A DNA stretch of 64,000 nucleotides from Methanolacinia petrolearia DSM 11571 (lineage in GTDB: Archaea; Halobacteriota; Methanomicrobia; Methanomicrobiales; Methanomicrobiaceae), in assembly GCF_000147875.1 (NCBI RefSeq), contig NC_014507.1, positions 2,356,001 to 2,420,000 on the forward strand, written 5' to 3'. This document shows positions 48,237 through 56,750 of the stretch, in pieces (position 1 is the stretch's first letter; each line of letters starts with the position of its first letter). Position numbers and translations under genes: made by a program. The notes below the pieces were generated by a model. That model saw nothing but the letters and a program-made list of their open reading frames with translations. It was not told where the DNA came from and did no database searches.

Positions 48237-49415
48237 TCATTTGGATCTTATAATATTCTCATAATTCTTCAGCCACTTTATAGATTCTCTTCTCAAGTGA
48301 ATCCTTTCCTTGGGATACCCGGGGTTTGCCATAAGTTCTTCGATCACTTTATAGGATTTCACCTTTCCGTCCTGTGAATTGAAGAGATGAGTCATGTCCG
48401 GAACTTTCATCGTAAGCGCCTCGTCGATCGCATCGCTGAGTCTTTTCTCCGTGACCTTGTCTCCCTCGAGGAGTATTCCGGCACCTATCTCCTCGATCTT
48501 TCTTGCATTGTTCCATTGCTCGGGATGATGGGGATCGACTATCATGACGCTCGGCTTGTTGAACAATAGGGATTCGTGCAGGCTCGTAAGCCCCCCGTGT
48601 AGGATCACCACTCTCGCTTGCGCCATATACCGGTGTATATCCTCTACGTAGCTGTATACCCTGAAATTATTCGAACTCTCAGGAAGTCCCGGGGTCGTGG
48701 AGAAGGCTTCAAAAGTATGAAAAGGCCTTTCATCGGCAATCTTCTTCAGCATGTGATAGAGAGGAACCTTAAAAGGCTCTCCGCCGAAGGAAGCGAAGAT
48801 CGTCTCTTTTTTGAGATCATACCCAAACATGCTGCTGTCAATTATCGGGCCGACAAAATCGAATACCGGCTTGTAGCCGTTGTTCAGTTCGAGATTATAG
48901 CCGCAGACCGTATGCGGGGGCTCGAAATCAGGAACGATCACCCTGTCGGGAACTGTCAGGTATTTACCTACAATTTTGCTCAGGGCTTTCCAGTACCTTG
49001 AACCCGAGTCATCGGCTGTGGAGAAGGAATTCTGGTTTGTAATAAACACCGACGGGATCGATTCGAGCTTTGCAGCCGTGACAGCCCCGTACATCGTGTC
49101 GGACACCATTAGATCTATTGAATGCTCTGTAATTATATGCCTGATACTTTGCAGTGATTTTCCAAGGTTTATCATCACACCCTTGGAGGACCATAATGTC
49201 CTGGATATGCTGAAATACCCGTTGTCACCCTCTAGTTTAACCTCGCCTGGAGTCTCATAAACCTGAAAACCACCCTGTCTGTTTATGAAATCATAGGCCT
49301 TGCCATATGATGCAAAGATGCATGTATGGCCGAAGTTTTCAAGATAGCGGGCTAGTTTTGTACTTCTTGAAGCATGACCCAGTCCCTCACCGCACACCAC
49401 AAAAAGGATTTTCAT
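48237..49415 (-). CDS. MJ1255/MurG-like glycosyltransferase
   Basis: 392 residues, GT-B fold. N-terminal glycine-rich motif CGEGLGHASRSTKLA, then IDLMVSDTMYGA. The donor site in the C-terminal domain is VILHGGLTSLHESLLFNKPSVMI with the conserved histidine, glycine pair and glutamate, followed by DPHHPEQWNNA. It resembles the archaeal MJ1255 family. Substrate unknown. First gene of a two-gene unit with the surface protein downstream. Confidence 0.85.
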   Translation of the reverse strand: MKILFVVCGEGLGHASRSTKLARYLENFGHTCIFASYGKAYDFINRQGGFQVYETPGEVKLEGDNGYFSISRTLWSSKGVMINLGKSLQSIRHIITEHSIDLMVSDTMYGAVTAAKLESIPSVFITNQNSFSTADDSGSRYWKALSKIVGKYLTVPDRVIVPDFEPPHTVCGYNLELNNGYKPVFDFVGPIIDSSMFGYDLKKETIFASFGGEPFKVPLYHMLKKIADERPFHTFEAFSTTPGLPESSNNFRVYSYVEDIHRYMAQARVVILHGGLTSLHESLLFNKPSVMIVDPHHPEQWNNARKIEEIGAGILLEGDKVTEKRLSDAIDEALTMKVPDMTHLFNSQDGKVKSYKVIEELMANPGYPKERIHLRRESIKWLKNYENIIRSK

Positions 49416-49549
49416 CTGGCACCTCAGGTATTGTATTCTTCTATATATTTGTCTATTGACAAGAATAATCTTTCATTAAAACTTAATCAAATGCTCCTTC
49501 CATCTTATTAAAAACCTTAAAAATAGTATTACTCCTGGACAATTAAGGA

Positions 49550-50972
49550 TCAGACTATGCCATAGTGCTTTTTAAGGAAATCCCTCACTTTTTCAGATTC
49601 GATCCAGCCGCGATCAAGCATGGTGATATAGTCGTCGATCTCTTTTGCCTCTTTCTTTATCTTCTCTTCAATCTCTCCGCCGTTGAGGTCTGCAAGACCG
49701 ACGAACACTGTAAGGGGATTTCTTATTGCATCGCCAAGAGTTGCAAGTTGATTGATATTCTCTTCAATCTGCGCAAATGCCTTCTTCTCTATTTCATGCG
49801 CTTTTTTTCTCTCGGTTATATCACGCATTACGGATAATGCAACCTGCTGACCACCGAGTTCAAAGGCCTTCGTTTTTATCTCGACCGCTATTCTCCTCTT
49901 GTCTTTTGTTTTCAGGAGCAGTTCATAGAAGAATCCTGGCACTGTGGCAATTATATTAAGAATTTCTCCAGATTTTTCCCGGTCGGATTCATCAACCAGC
50001 ATTAACAGGTCCATATCGATGAGCTCGGATTTTTGATAGCCGAGATCTATTACTGTACGTTCGTTGATCTCGATTATTTTCCCGGGGTGATTCTCATCAA
50101 AATAGGTGAGAATAATCATATCGTTTGCATTATTAAACACTTCGCGAAATTTCTCCTCGCTTTCCTTCAATGCCAGTTCAGCCTTCTTTTTTTCCGTGAT
50201 ATCGATATAGGTTTCAATTGCGCCGTAGATCCTACCCCCGTCATCTTTTAAGACGGACGCGATCAGCTTAAGCCATTTGCCTCCGGGACCAAGATCAGGA
50301 TAGTAATTATCTATTTCATATGCACCAGGTATCTCTTCCGACTGCCGGGGTTCGTCCGATTACCATTTCCGGAGATCATCAGTTGAATTATCAAGGAGTA
50401 AATCAGCCAGGGTGGGTCTTTTTTCAGAGTAGAATATCTCCCACTGTGATTTCGTTCCCAGAACATCCCCGGCCTTAATACCGCTCTGCCTTTCAAGCGC
50501 CTTGTTCCAGTAGATCAGCCTGTGCTCACTGTTAAGAATAAACATCGGTACGGGAGAACCATCAAGAAGTATATCGATCTGAAGTTTTGAATCGCTAAGC
50601 CTCTCCCCCGTGATTCTGCATTCGGTGATATCCCTGCCGGTCACCATCGCAGCACCTGTATCAATTGACTTATCATAGACCGGGGTTGCTGTGATCTCAT
50701 ACCACCTCTCTCCACCGGATACCGGGATTGAAATATCAGTACGGATTCCTTTCCCGGATTTTATTGCATCCAGTGCAATTGTTCTGATCAAATCCGAAGT
50801 TTTTTTCCGGATATAGTTCCTGCGGATTGTCTTCCCCGGCCCTGCCCCTGATTATCCCTAATTTTTCACATCCGGGATCCGCATACTGAATCCTCCCTTC
50901 TTTATCGCAGATCATAAAAAAAGCGAACTGGATCTCAAAGAGCCTTAAAAGATTTTTATATGAAGGCTCCAC
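49550..50972 (-). pseudogene. Disrupted PAS-domain sensor gene
   Basis: One coding region in three pieces. It starts with a GTG at 50972 after a strong AGAGGAGG sequence. A PAS domain begins, then an A7 run (50800-50806, minus strand) shifts the frame; six A would restore it. The second piece (to 50360) holds PAS 2 and ends at an in-frame TAA (50360-50362). The same frame continues with the end of PAS 3, a further PAS-like domain and a HisKA-like tail of about 70 residues. That tail has LGDAIRNPLTV where a kinase has its H-box, with Asp instead of His, and no ATPase domain follows. A decayed gene or sequencing errors. Confidence 0.75.
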
Positions 50973-51102
50973 AGGGTTTTCCTCCTCTGACGTGAATAGA
51001 CCCTGAAGATGTAAAAATATTTGCCATTTGAAAAATGAATTTACCCCGTCTTCACCATAAAATTCAAAACAAATATCAAAACTGGAAATAACATCTGATT
51101 GG

Positions 51103-51122
51103 TTTATGAAAATAATAAAAAG
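51103..51122 (-). terminator. T-rich end of the tRNA-Val transcript
   Basis: Immediately after the tRNA 3' end the minus strand reads CTTTTTATTATTTTC, a plausible archaeal T-tract terminator. Confidence 0.45.
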
Positions 51123-51196
51123 TGGGCTCGTTGAGATTCGAACTCAAGACCTCCGCCATGTCAAGGCGACGTCATAACCAGCTAGACCACGGGCCC
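51123..51196 (-). tRNA. tRNA-Val (GAC anticodon)
   Basis: Minus strand. Acceptor stem GGGCCCG with CGAGCCC (C5-A68 mismatch), D arm with GTC/GAC, and anticodon stem TCGCC/GGCGG with loop TTGACAT, giving anticodon GAC for valine. The T arm is TTGAG-TTCGAAT-CTCAA and the discriminator is A. The CCA end is not encoded, and no intron is present. A TATA-like TTTTTATAAGC (51236-51246) lies about 45 bases upstream. Confidence 0.95.
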
Positions 51197-51235
51197 TCAC
51201 AATTGTCTTAGTGCTCTATTAGTTATGTAATTGCG

Positions 51236-51246
51236 CTTATAAAAAC
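51236..51246 (-). promoter_or_regulatory. TATA box of tRNA-Val
   Basis: TTTTTATAAGC on the minus strand predicts initiation near 51215, about 20 bases before the tRNA 5' end. Confidence 0.45.
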
Positions 51247-51392
51247 AATTCTCTTTGACACCGAAGAGGATCTGTTGGATTAATAAACAACAAAAAGAGT
51301 CGCTCCAAATTACTGCAACCACGTATACAACATCCAATATTTTCGGCTATGTTAGCTGGATCAAATTCAGGCAGCAAACCTGAAATTAATAT

Positions 51393-51410
51393 CGCATCGT
51401 TAATATATAC
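51393..51410 (+). promoter_or_regulatory. TATA region of the MFS gene
   Basis: The AT-rich stretch around TTAATATATACATAAATAA precedes the ATG at 51441 by about 35 to 40 bases. Predicted initiation is near 51425. Confidence 0.4.
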
Positions 51411-51440
51411 ATAAATAATACGATCAATTGCCGAACAGAT

Positions 51441-52772
51441 ATGAATAATTTGTTTGAAAGTAAGAAATCCCAAATCCTTGCTGTCATATTTACCGGGGCC
51501 ATCATGATAGCTCTTGACGGATCTACCGTCTCCCCGATACTATATCCCCTGAAAACGGCTTTCGGTGTAAGCGAAGGGCTCATCTCATGGGCGATAAATA
51601 TAGAAGTCCTGTTCCTGCTGATCTTCACCCCGATAATTGCGAAGATGGCCGATTATATCGGGCGAAAGAAGATCTACCTTCTATGTATATCCTCGTTCAT
51701 CGCCGGACTTCTTATAGTCGTTTCTGCGCAGTCTTTCGAATGGTTCCTCGCCGGAAGAGCACTCCAGGGAATCGGAGCAGGCATATCCGTCCTTGCCATA
51801 GTATTGATCGGCGATCACTTTACTGAAAACAGGGGTACCGTCCTCGGTATATTCGGAGTCATCATAAGCATGGTATATGCAGCCGGCCCCCTCATCGCCG
51901 GATTCCTGATAAACTTCGACTGGCATTTCGTATTCGCTGTGAATATACCGGTTGCCCTGGTGCTGGCCTGCCTTGCATATAAATTGCTCCCGGCCGAAAG
52001 CGACTTTTCGGGAAAAAAGGCAATCGACTGGAAAGGGATTATCGCTCTCAGCCTTGCCATCGCGGCTTTTGCAATATTTATCACGCAATTCTCCGGGTCG
52101 CTGTTTTCGGCAGGGGCATTTATCCTCATTGCTGTAACGATTGTCTCTCTTCTTCTGTTCCTGAAATTCGAAAGAAGCACAGAGGAGAAGATACTGCCTC
52201 TCTCAATGCTGAAACGAAAAAATCCGCTGATAGCAAGCATCCTGACTCTTCTGGGATATACAGCAGGTGCCGGTACATACTTCCTCTCTACATTTGCGAT
52301 AATGGCCTTCGGCCTCAGCGATTCGGCCGGCGCCTACATCCTTCTGCCTTTTACGGTCGCATCGCTCGTCGCAACCCTTGCAGTAGGAAAACTGCTCGAC
52401 AAGACCGGGCCCAAACCCATAATGCTCGCAGGTGGACTGATCTCAGCCACAGGAATGTTCATTCTCGGCATTTCCGGATCGATCCATACCTTCATCCTCT
52501 CGACAATCCTAATCGGAATCGGCAATGCCTCCATTGCAGGAAATGCACTATACTACCTTATGCTGCACGAATCGGGAACAGAGGACAGGGCCTCGGCCCA
52601 GGGGCTGCTGAACGTCCTGCTCAATGCCGGTTCACTCATCGGCGGAGCGCTTCTCGGTGCGGCTTTCGATTCGGCATCCGGAGGAACGGCAAACTACAGG
52701 ATTACTTATTTTGTCCTGGCATCCGTGTATATAGGACTGGCAATAATCGTAACAAGGCTCAAACAGGACTGA
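51441..52772 (+). CDS. MFS drug exporter (DHA2/14-helix type)
   Basis: 443 residues with 13 to 14 hydrophobic segments. The start has DGSTVSPILYPL, the motif C-like region GPLIAGFLI, and the motif A loop KMADYIGRKKIYL between helices 2 and 3, all typical of proton-driven multidrug exporters of the EmrB/QacA type. Substrate not predictable. Preceded by a TATA-like stretch. Stands alone. Confidence 0.88.
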   Translation: MNNLFESKKSQILAVIFTGAIMIALDGSTVSPILYPLKTAFGVSEGLISWAINIEVLFLLIFTPIIAKMADYIGRKKIYLLCISSFIAGLLIVVSAQSFEWFLAGRALQGIGAGISVLAIVLIGDHFTENRGTVLGIFGVIISMVYAAGPLIAGFLINFDWHFVFAVNIPVALVLACLAYKLLPAESDFSGKKAIDWKGIIALSLAIAAFAIFITQFSGSLFSAGAFILIAVTIVSLLLFLKFERSTEEKILPLSMLKRKNPLIASILTLLGYTAGAGTYFLSTFAIMAFGLSDSAGAYILLPFTVASLVATLAVGKLLDKTGPKPIMLAGGLISATGMFILGISGSIHTFILSTILIGIGNASIAGNALYYLMLHESGTEDRASAQGLLNVLLNAGSLIGGALLGAAFDSASGGTANYRITYFVLASVYIGLAIIVTRLKQD

Positions 52773-52879
52773 AACCATATTTTTTGCGCCGGACACCAAA
52801 ATAATTTTAGAACTGAAAACAGATCACGTTATCAGATGACTTACTAAAACGGGGGATTAAAACGATAGAAGTATTATTT

Positions 52880-53449
52880 TTGTTTTTGCTGCCGTCATGC
52901 ATATCGTATCTTTTGTATTTCGGACTCCGGATGATTAACTCCGTTAAACTGAAACTGTTAATTCCGCCCGTCCTGTTTGTCTTATCGCTGATTCTATTTG
53001 AGATCGTTATTTCCGGCCCTGACAATTCCGGCACCATTTCAGTTTCAGCATGGTTCATCACGATAGCATTCGCCGTATCCTGTGCAGTTGCTATTGCAAT
53101 GGATGCTTCCCCCCTCAATATCAGGGAGAAATGGAAACAACTTGCTGCTTTTCTGGCCCCGTTCATATCAATCCCTTTTATCTTCGTGATGATTATCACA
53201 CCCGAAATGGTCCTGGGACAGGCTTATCCTGATTATTACTTTTCCAAAAGACTTCCTCTTTCAGGATGGCTGCTCGACGGGTTAACCTTCGGGTTTAAAT
53301 CTACTGCAGGAGACGATAATATTCTTCCAGGGATTCTTTTGAATATCGGATTCTTCATTGAAATGATAATTGTGATGCTCCTTGTTTTCTGGTATCTTAA
53401 AGCAATGTTTGGAAGTTCTGAAAAAAATGATTATTCCGGAAACGAGTAG
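52880..53449 (+). CDS. Hypothetical membrane protein
   Basis: About 189 residues from a TTG at 52880; a better start is not visible because no ATG lies upstream in frame. Hydrophobic segments near 5-17, 25-45, 53-75, 86-107 and 155-178. No family recognised. It follows the MFS gene by about 100 bases and may be transcribed with it. Confidence 0.5.
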   Translation: MFLLPSCISYLLYFGLRMINSVKLKLLIPPVLFVLSLILFEIVISGPDNSGTISVSAWFITIAFAVSCAVAIAMDASPLNIREKWKQLAAFLAPFISIPFIFVMIITPEMVLGQAYPDYYFSKRLPLSGWLLDGLTFGFKSTAGDDNILPGILLNIGFFIEMIIVMLLVFWYLKAMFGSSEKNDYSGNE

Positions 53450-53697
53450 TGTTAAAGGATGAACATTTTATTCTTTCTTAACCTGAAATATGAGATTTAT
53501 CTCAATGAATCCCTGACGGAATTATTACAAATCCAAACCAGGAATCTCTGCATTTTCCAGAATTTACCCCACATAGGATAAATGTACTGGATATTAGAGC
53601 ACGTTTTCAGGGATTAAGACGGGACATCAGGATTACTACAAACAGAACTGCTAAACTCTGCCTGGAAAATTTCACAAAAAGAGGCCGATAAAGCCTT

Positions 53698-53710
53698 TAA
53701 AAAAATATAT
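53698..53710 (-). terminator. T-tract after mtrH
   Basis: On the minus strand, soon after the mtrH stop, the sequence runs AAATATATTTTTTT and would end the mtr transcript. The remaining gap back to 53450, about 250 bases, holds no gene that I can support. Confidence 0.45.
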
Positions 53711-53719
53711 TTAAAGGGT

Positions 53720-54757
53720 TTATACCAGGTGGAAGAGCGGATGTGTGTCCACCTGCGGCTCAAGACCAAACTCTTTTGCAGCCTCTGCGAGGACAATGTC
53801 GGAGAATGCAATTGCTGTTGTTGCAGCTTCACAGTTCTCGATAGGTCCGTACATGATGAGGTCTGCACCGAGTGTTGCAGCCATGATGTTACATCCGATA
53901 TCAGGTGCTGTCCATGCTGCCTGCTTTATGCCCTCAAGTCCACCGGAGTGGTGGTGGGACATCTGTTCTGCAAGAAGATCCTTTCCTTCGTACTGCTGTA
54001 AGAGCAGCGAGGGGTTCTTCTTGGATCCTCTCCAGCGTTTGAGCCAGGGCCATGATACGGTCATGTTGTGGTACGCACCACCGGTTGGGAGACCGTGGAT
54101 TGCCTTGCATGCAAGAATCTCACGGAATGAACCGCCGGAACCAAGTCCGAGAGGTGTTGCTGCAGTATCGAGGATAGGACGTGTAATTCCACACTCTTCC
54201 GCGATAGCCATCATTGACTTTTCCTGTCCAGCAACTCCACCCTGTGAAAGTACCTGCTCACGTCCCTTGACCGAGGGGTCACCGGGGTTGAATGCAAGTA
54301 CGATTGCAGCATCGACATCACTGTTCTTCAGTGCCTCGATGTTCTCCGGTCCGATTGAACCGTTGATCGAGTTGTAGATTGCACGGCTTGCAAGGCCTAC
54401 TTCAGTAACATAGCCGCAGGCATGTGCAAGTGCTGCGGGGTTTGACGAATCCATCAGGAATGCGGTCTTGTTGTCGATCGAATCAAACCACTGGAAGTAG
54501 CTCTCGAATGCCTCTGGTGTTTCAGAGATGATCTGGCAGAAGTGTGGAACTCCGCTCTGGTCGGAAAGTTCCAAACACCTGTTCCAGAGAGCCTCTGCGC
54601 GATCCTTATCAATTATGCCCTTCTCATCATCGATAACAGTCTCGTGCTTGTTATAGAAGATGGAAGCTCCGAGCACCCTCGGGTATTCTCCGGGCTGCCC
54701 TCCAATCTTGGTACCGTTAAAGTCGAGTACCGTCTGTTCTTTCTCGAATTTGAACAT
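53720..54757 (-). CDS. mtrH: Tetrahydromethanopterin S-methyltransferase subunit H
   Basis: Transfers the methyl group from methyl-H4MPT to the cobamide of MtrA; a soluble subunit bound to the membrane complex. 345 residues, TIM-barrel of the methyltransferase family. Recognisable segments are FNGTKIGGQPGEYPRVLGAS at the start, AFNPGDPSVKGR and the late ADLIMYGPIEN. Somewhat longer than the roughly 310 residues of Methanothermobacter MtrH. Last gene of the mtr operon, 14 bases after the fused mtrA-mtrG gene. Confidence 0.97.
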   Translation of the reverse strand: MFKFEKEQTVLDFNGTKIGGQPGEYPRVLGASIFYNKHETVIDDEKGIIDKDRAEALWNRCLELSDQSGVPHFCQIISETPEAFESYFQWFDSIDNKTAFLMDSSNPAALAHACGYVTEVGLASRAIYNSINGSIGPENIEALKNSDVDAAIVLAFNPGDPSVKGREQVLSQGGVAGQEKSMMAIAEECGITRPILDTAATPLGLGSGGSFREILACKAIHGLPTGGAYHNMTVSWPWLKRWRGSKKNPSLLLQQYEGKDLLAEQMSHHHSGGLEGIKQAAWTAPDIGCNIMAATLGADLIMYGPIENCEAATTAIAFSDIVLAEAAKEFGLEPQVDTHPLFHLV

Positions 54758-54771
54758 TATTTCACTCCTCC

Positions 54772-55509
54772 TTACACCAATGCCATAAGTTTTGAGAGTA
54801 ATACAATCAATATCATGAATGTAAACAATCCTGCAACAAGACCGTAGAGAATACCTATATCACGTCCGATCTTACGACCGTTACGCTGCATAAGTTCTCC
54901 TTCTACGAACTCAAGTTTTTCCTCGATTGCATTGAGACGTGCCTCAGCCTCAAGGAACTGAGGGTTGGCCGTAGCAACCGTTGCCTCGGATCCTCCTTCA
55001 GATTCCTTGACCTCTATGACCATTGCATCGCCTGCAAAGGCTCCGGGGTCTTTGCTTATGCAGTCCTGGACCTTGGCTTTTATTGCACCGAGATCCTCGG
55101 TCTCCATGATATCGATTACTTCAACCTGCTCCTGGAAGCGTTTGATTGCAGCATCATCCAAATTCTCGATGAACGGAATAGCACCCTTTGCGCCGACAAT
55201 CTTTCCGCCTTCCACACCGCCGGTGTGAAGGGCTTTTAAGCATTGCCCGGAAAGGTGTCCCTTGACTTCCGTACCGCAGGTGATCAGGAACCTGATGTTC
55301 GGGTTCGCAACCACGTTCGCTACGATCTTCTCAAGACCAAGGTTCTCGGTCTTGCATGAACCGCACAGTGCAGCACCGGCATCACAGACACCCTGTTCGT
55401 CAAGGTGCGATCCCATAGTAACTACTACAACGCAGCTGTTTGCATCGCCGGAGTGGTAGTCACCCTGGATTTTTGGCCAGCCGGAAGCGGGGGATTTCTT
55501 ATCTGCCAT
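54772..55509 (-). CDS. mtrG: MtrA-MtrG fusion: second corrinoid domain joined to subunit G
   Basis: 245 residues at the place where mtrG is expected. Residues 1-168 are an MtrA corrinoid-binding domain that differs at only about nine positions from the true MtrA encoded at 55730, and it keeps the cobalt-ligand histidine H85 (EVKGHLSGQ). After a linker, residues about 184-245 are Mtr[26 protein letters not shown] and one membrane helix (218-242). MtrG is normally a separate protein of about 70 to 85 residues. The fusion would anchor an extra cobamide domain on the complex. The original mtrG gene is not found elsewhere in the operon. Confidence 0.93.
   Translation of the reverse strand: MADKKSPASGWPKIQGDYHSGDANSCVVVVTMGSHLDEQGVCDAGAALCGSCKTENLGLEKIVANVVANPNIRFLITCGTEVKGHLSGQCLKALHTGGVEGGKIVGAKGAIPFIENLDDAAIKRFQEQVEVIDIMETEDLGAIKAKVQDCISKDPGAFAGDAMVIEVKESEGGSEATVATANPQFLEAEARLNAIEEKLEFVEGELMQRNGRKIGRDIGILYGLVAGLFTFMILIVLLSKLMALV
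55006..55509 (-). repeat. Direct repeat copy 1 (MtrA domain in the fusion)
   Basis: About 504 bases that nearly match 55949-56452 at an offset of 943 bases. The two encode the same MtrA domain with about nine amino acid differences, and long stretches of the DNA are identical. The copies are a recent duplication or are kept alike by gene conversion. Confidence 0.85.
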
Positions 55510-55510
55510 C

Positions 55511-55723
55511 TCAGATACCTCCCATCAGATATACCGGAACTATTGTCAGTGCCAGCGTGATCAGGAGACCAAACATGAAACCAATGATACCTGAATCCAT
55601 TATACCTGATTCAAGCTTGTTGGTCCTTGCCAGGATCTGTCCTTTATAGCGCATGTCAGCGACCATGGCCTCGATAGCTGCTGTCCTTATTATTGTCGGA
55701 CCTGATTTCTCTTCATCTGACAT
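55511..55723 (-). CDS. mtrF: Tetrahydromethanopterin S-methyltransferase subunit F
   Basis: 70 residues with one C-terminal membrane helix (about 46-68), [16 protein letters not shown]. MtrF is a small anchor subunit of the sodium-pumping methyltransferase complex, related to the C-terminal part of MtrA. Normal size. It ends one base ahead of the MtrA-MtrG fusion start. Confidence 0.92.
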   Translation of the reverse strand: MSDEEKSGPTIIRTAAIEAMVADMRYKGQILARTNKLESGIMDSGIIGFMFGLLITLALTIVPVYLMGGI

Positions 55724-55729
55724 CTCTTA

Positions 55730-56452
55730 TCACCCCATTAACAGGAAGCCGAGAACGGCAAAAGACACGATCAGACCGATCATGAGTCCTTCTACTTTAC
55801 CTGAATAGACACCTGCTGCAAAGCGGTCCTGGAGGCCCATGCCGGTAACCTTTTCCTGGATTACCTTCATTCTGGCATGCAGGAGAGCGACTTCGGCTGT
55901 CATCGGGGCTTCCTCGCCCTCGGTCTCGCCGGCTCCGCCTTCCTCTTCCTTGACCTCAATGACCATCGCGTCGCCCTCAAAGGCTCCGGGGTCCTTGCTT
56001 ATGCATTCCTGGACCTTGGCCTTGATTGCACCGAGATCCTCGGTCTCCATAATGTCGATTAATTCGACCTGCTCCTGGAAGCGCTTGATCGCGGCATCGT
56101 TGAGATTTTCGATGAACGGAATTGCTCCCTTTGCACCGACAATCTTTCCGCCTTCCACACCGCCGGCGTGAAGGGCCTTTAAGCACTGTCCGGAAAGGTG
56201 TCCCTTGACTTCTGTACCGCAGGTGATCAGGAACCTGATGTTCGGGTTCGAAATCACGTTCGCTACGATCTTTTCCAGACCGAGATTCTCAGTCTTGCAT
56301 GAACCGCACATTGCTGCGCCGGCATCGCAGACGCCCTGCTCGTCAAGGTGTGAACCCATTGTAACTACTACAACGCAGCTGTTTGCATCGCCGGTGTGGT
56401 AGTCACCCTGGATCTTTGGCCAGCCTGAGGCCGGAGATTTTTTATCTGCCAT
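55730..56452 (-). CDS. mtrA: Tetrahydromethanopterin S-methyltransferase subunit A
   Basis: 240 residues. Carries the cobamide that takes the methyl group from MtrH and gives it to coenzyme M. The corrinoid domain (1-168) has the ligand histidine H85 in [10 protein letters not shown] charged Glu/Gly linker follows, then one membrane helix (221-239) at the C-terminus. Normal length and place in the mtr operon. A second copy of the domain is fused to mtrG downstream. Confidence 0.97.
   Translation of the reverse strand: MADKKSPASGWPKIQGDYHTGDANSCVVVVTMGSHLDEQGVCDAGAAMCGSCKTENLGLEKIVANVISNPNIRFLITCGTEVKGHLSGQCLKALHAGGVEGGKIVGAKGAIPFIENLNDAAIKRFQEQVELIDIMETEDLGAIKAKVQECISKDPGAFEGDAMVIEVKEEEGGAGETEGEEAPMTAEVALLHARMKVIQEKVTGMGLQDRFAAGVYSGKVEGLMIGLIVSFAVLGFLLMG
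55949..56452 (-). repeat. Direct repeat copy 2 (domain in mtrA)
   Basis: Partner of 55006-55509; it covers the first 168 codons of mtrA. Past this point the two genes diverge at once, one into the MtrA tail, the other into MtrG. Confidence 0.85.
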
Positions 56453-56463
56453 TTTTCTTCACC

Positions 56464-56748
56464 TCAGATCAAAGCAAATGCGAACAATCCCGCGATAAGT
56501 AGTCCAACTGCCATACCGTACCACATAGCTGTCACGCTACCGGCATACACAAGCGATTTTTCCCTGTGGGGGAAAGATGCAAGGAAATTGCCTTCTCCGG
56601 AGAGCATCCCTACGATATCATCGGCAATCTTCTCTACCTCTCCTATCTCGTCCAGAATCGGTGCAAGCGATGCTCCGGCTGTGGTTACAAGACCTACTAC
56701 CGGATCCGCTACAAGACCGAATTCCGGAAGAACTTGAATATATCCCAT
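56464..56748 (-). CDS. mtrB: Tetrahydromethanopterin S-methyltransferase subunit B
   Basis: 94 residues with a C-terminal membrane helix (about 72-92). Small anchor subunit of the Mtr complex. The start MGYIQVLPEFGLVADPVVGLV is family-like. It lies 2 bases after mtrC and 11 bases before mtrA. Confidence 0.93.
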   Translation of the reverse strand: MGYIQVLPEFGLVADPVVGLVTTAGASLAPILDEIGEVEKIADDIVGMLSGEGNFLASFPHREKSLVYAGSVTAMWYGMAVGLLIAGLFAFALI

Positions 56749-56750
56749 TT

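Noticed and set aside
50360-50362. Readthrough of the stop inside the PAS gene as pyrrolysine
   Set aside because: The codon is TAA, not TAG, and a separate frame shift lies upstream, so decay or error is simpler.
51237-51473. A 78-codon minus-strand frame between tRNA-Val and the MFS gene
   Set aside because: It overlaps the MFS start and promoter, has no ribosome site and has no protein-like pattern.
53670-53706. Hairpin AGGC/GCCT near the mtrH end as an intrinsic terminator
   Set aside because: On the mtr strand the T-run comes before the hairpin, not after it, and the stem is only four pairs. Only the T-run was kept.
53614-53868. A minus-strand frame downstream of and across the mtrH end
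   Set aside because: It overlaps mtrH in another frame and shows no family or signal.
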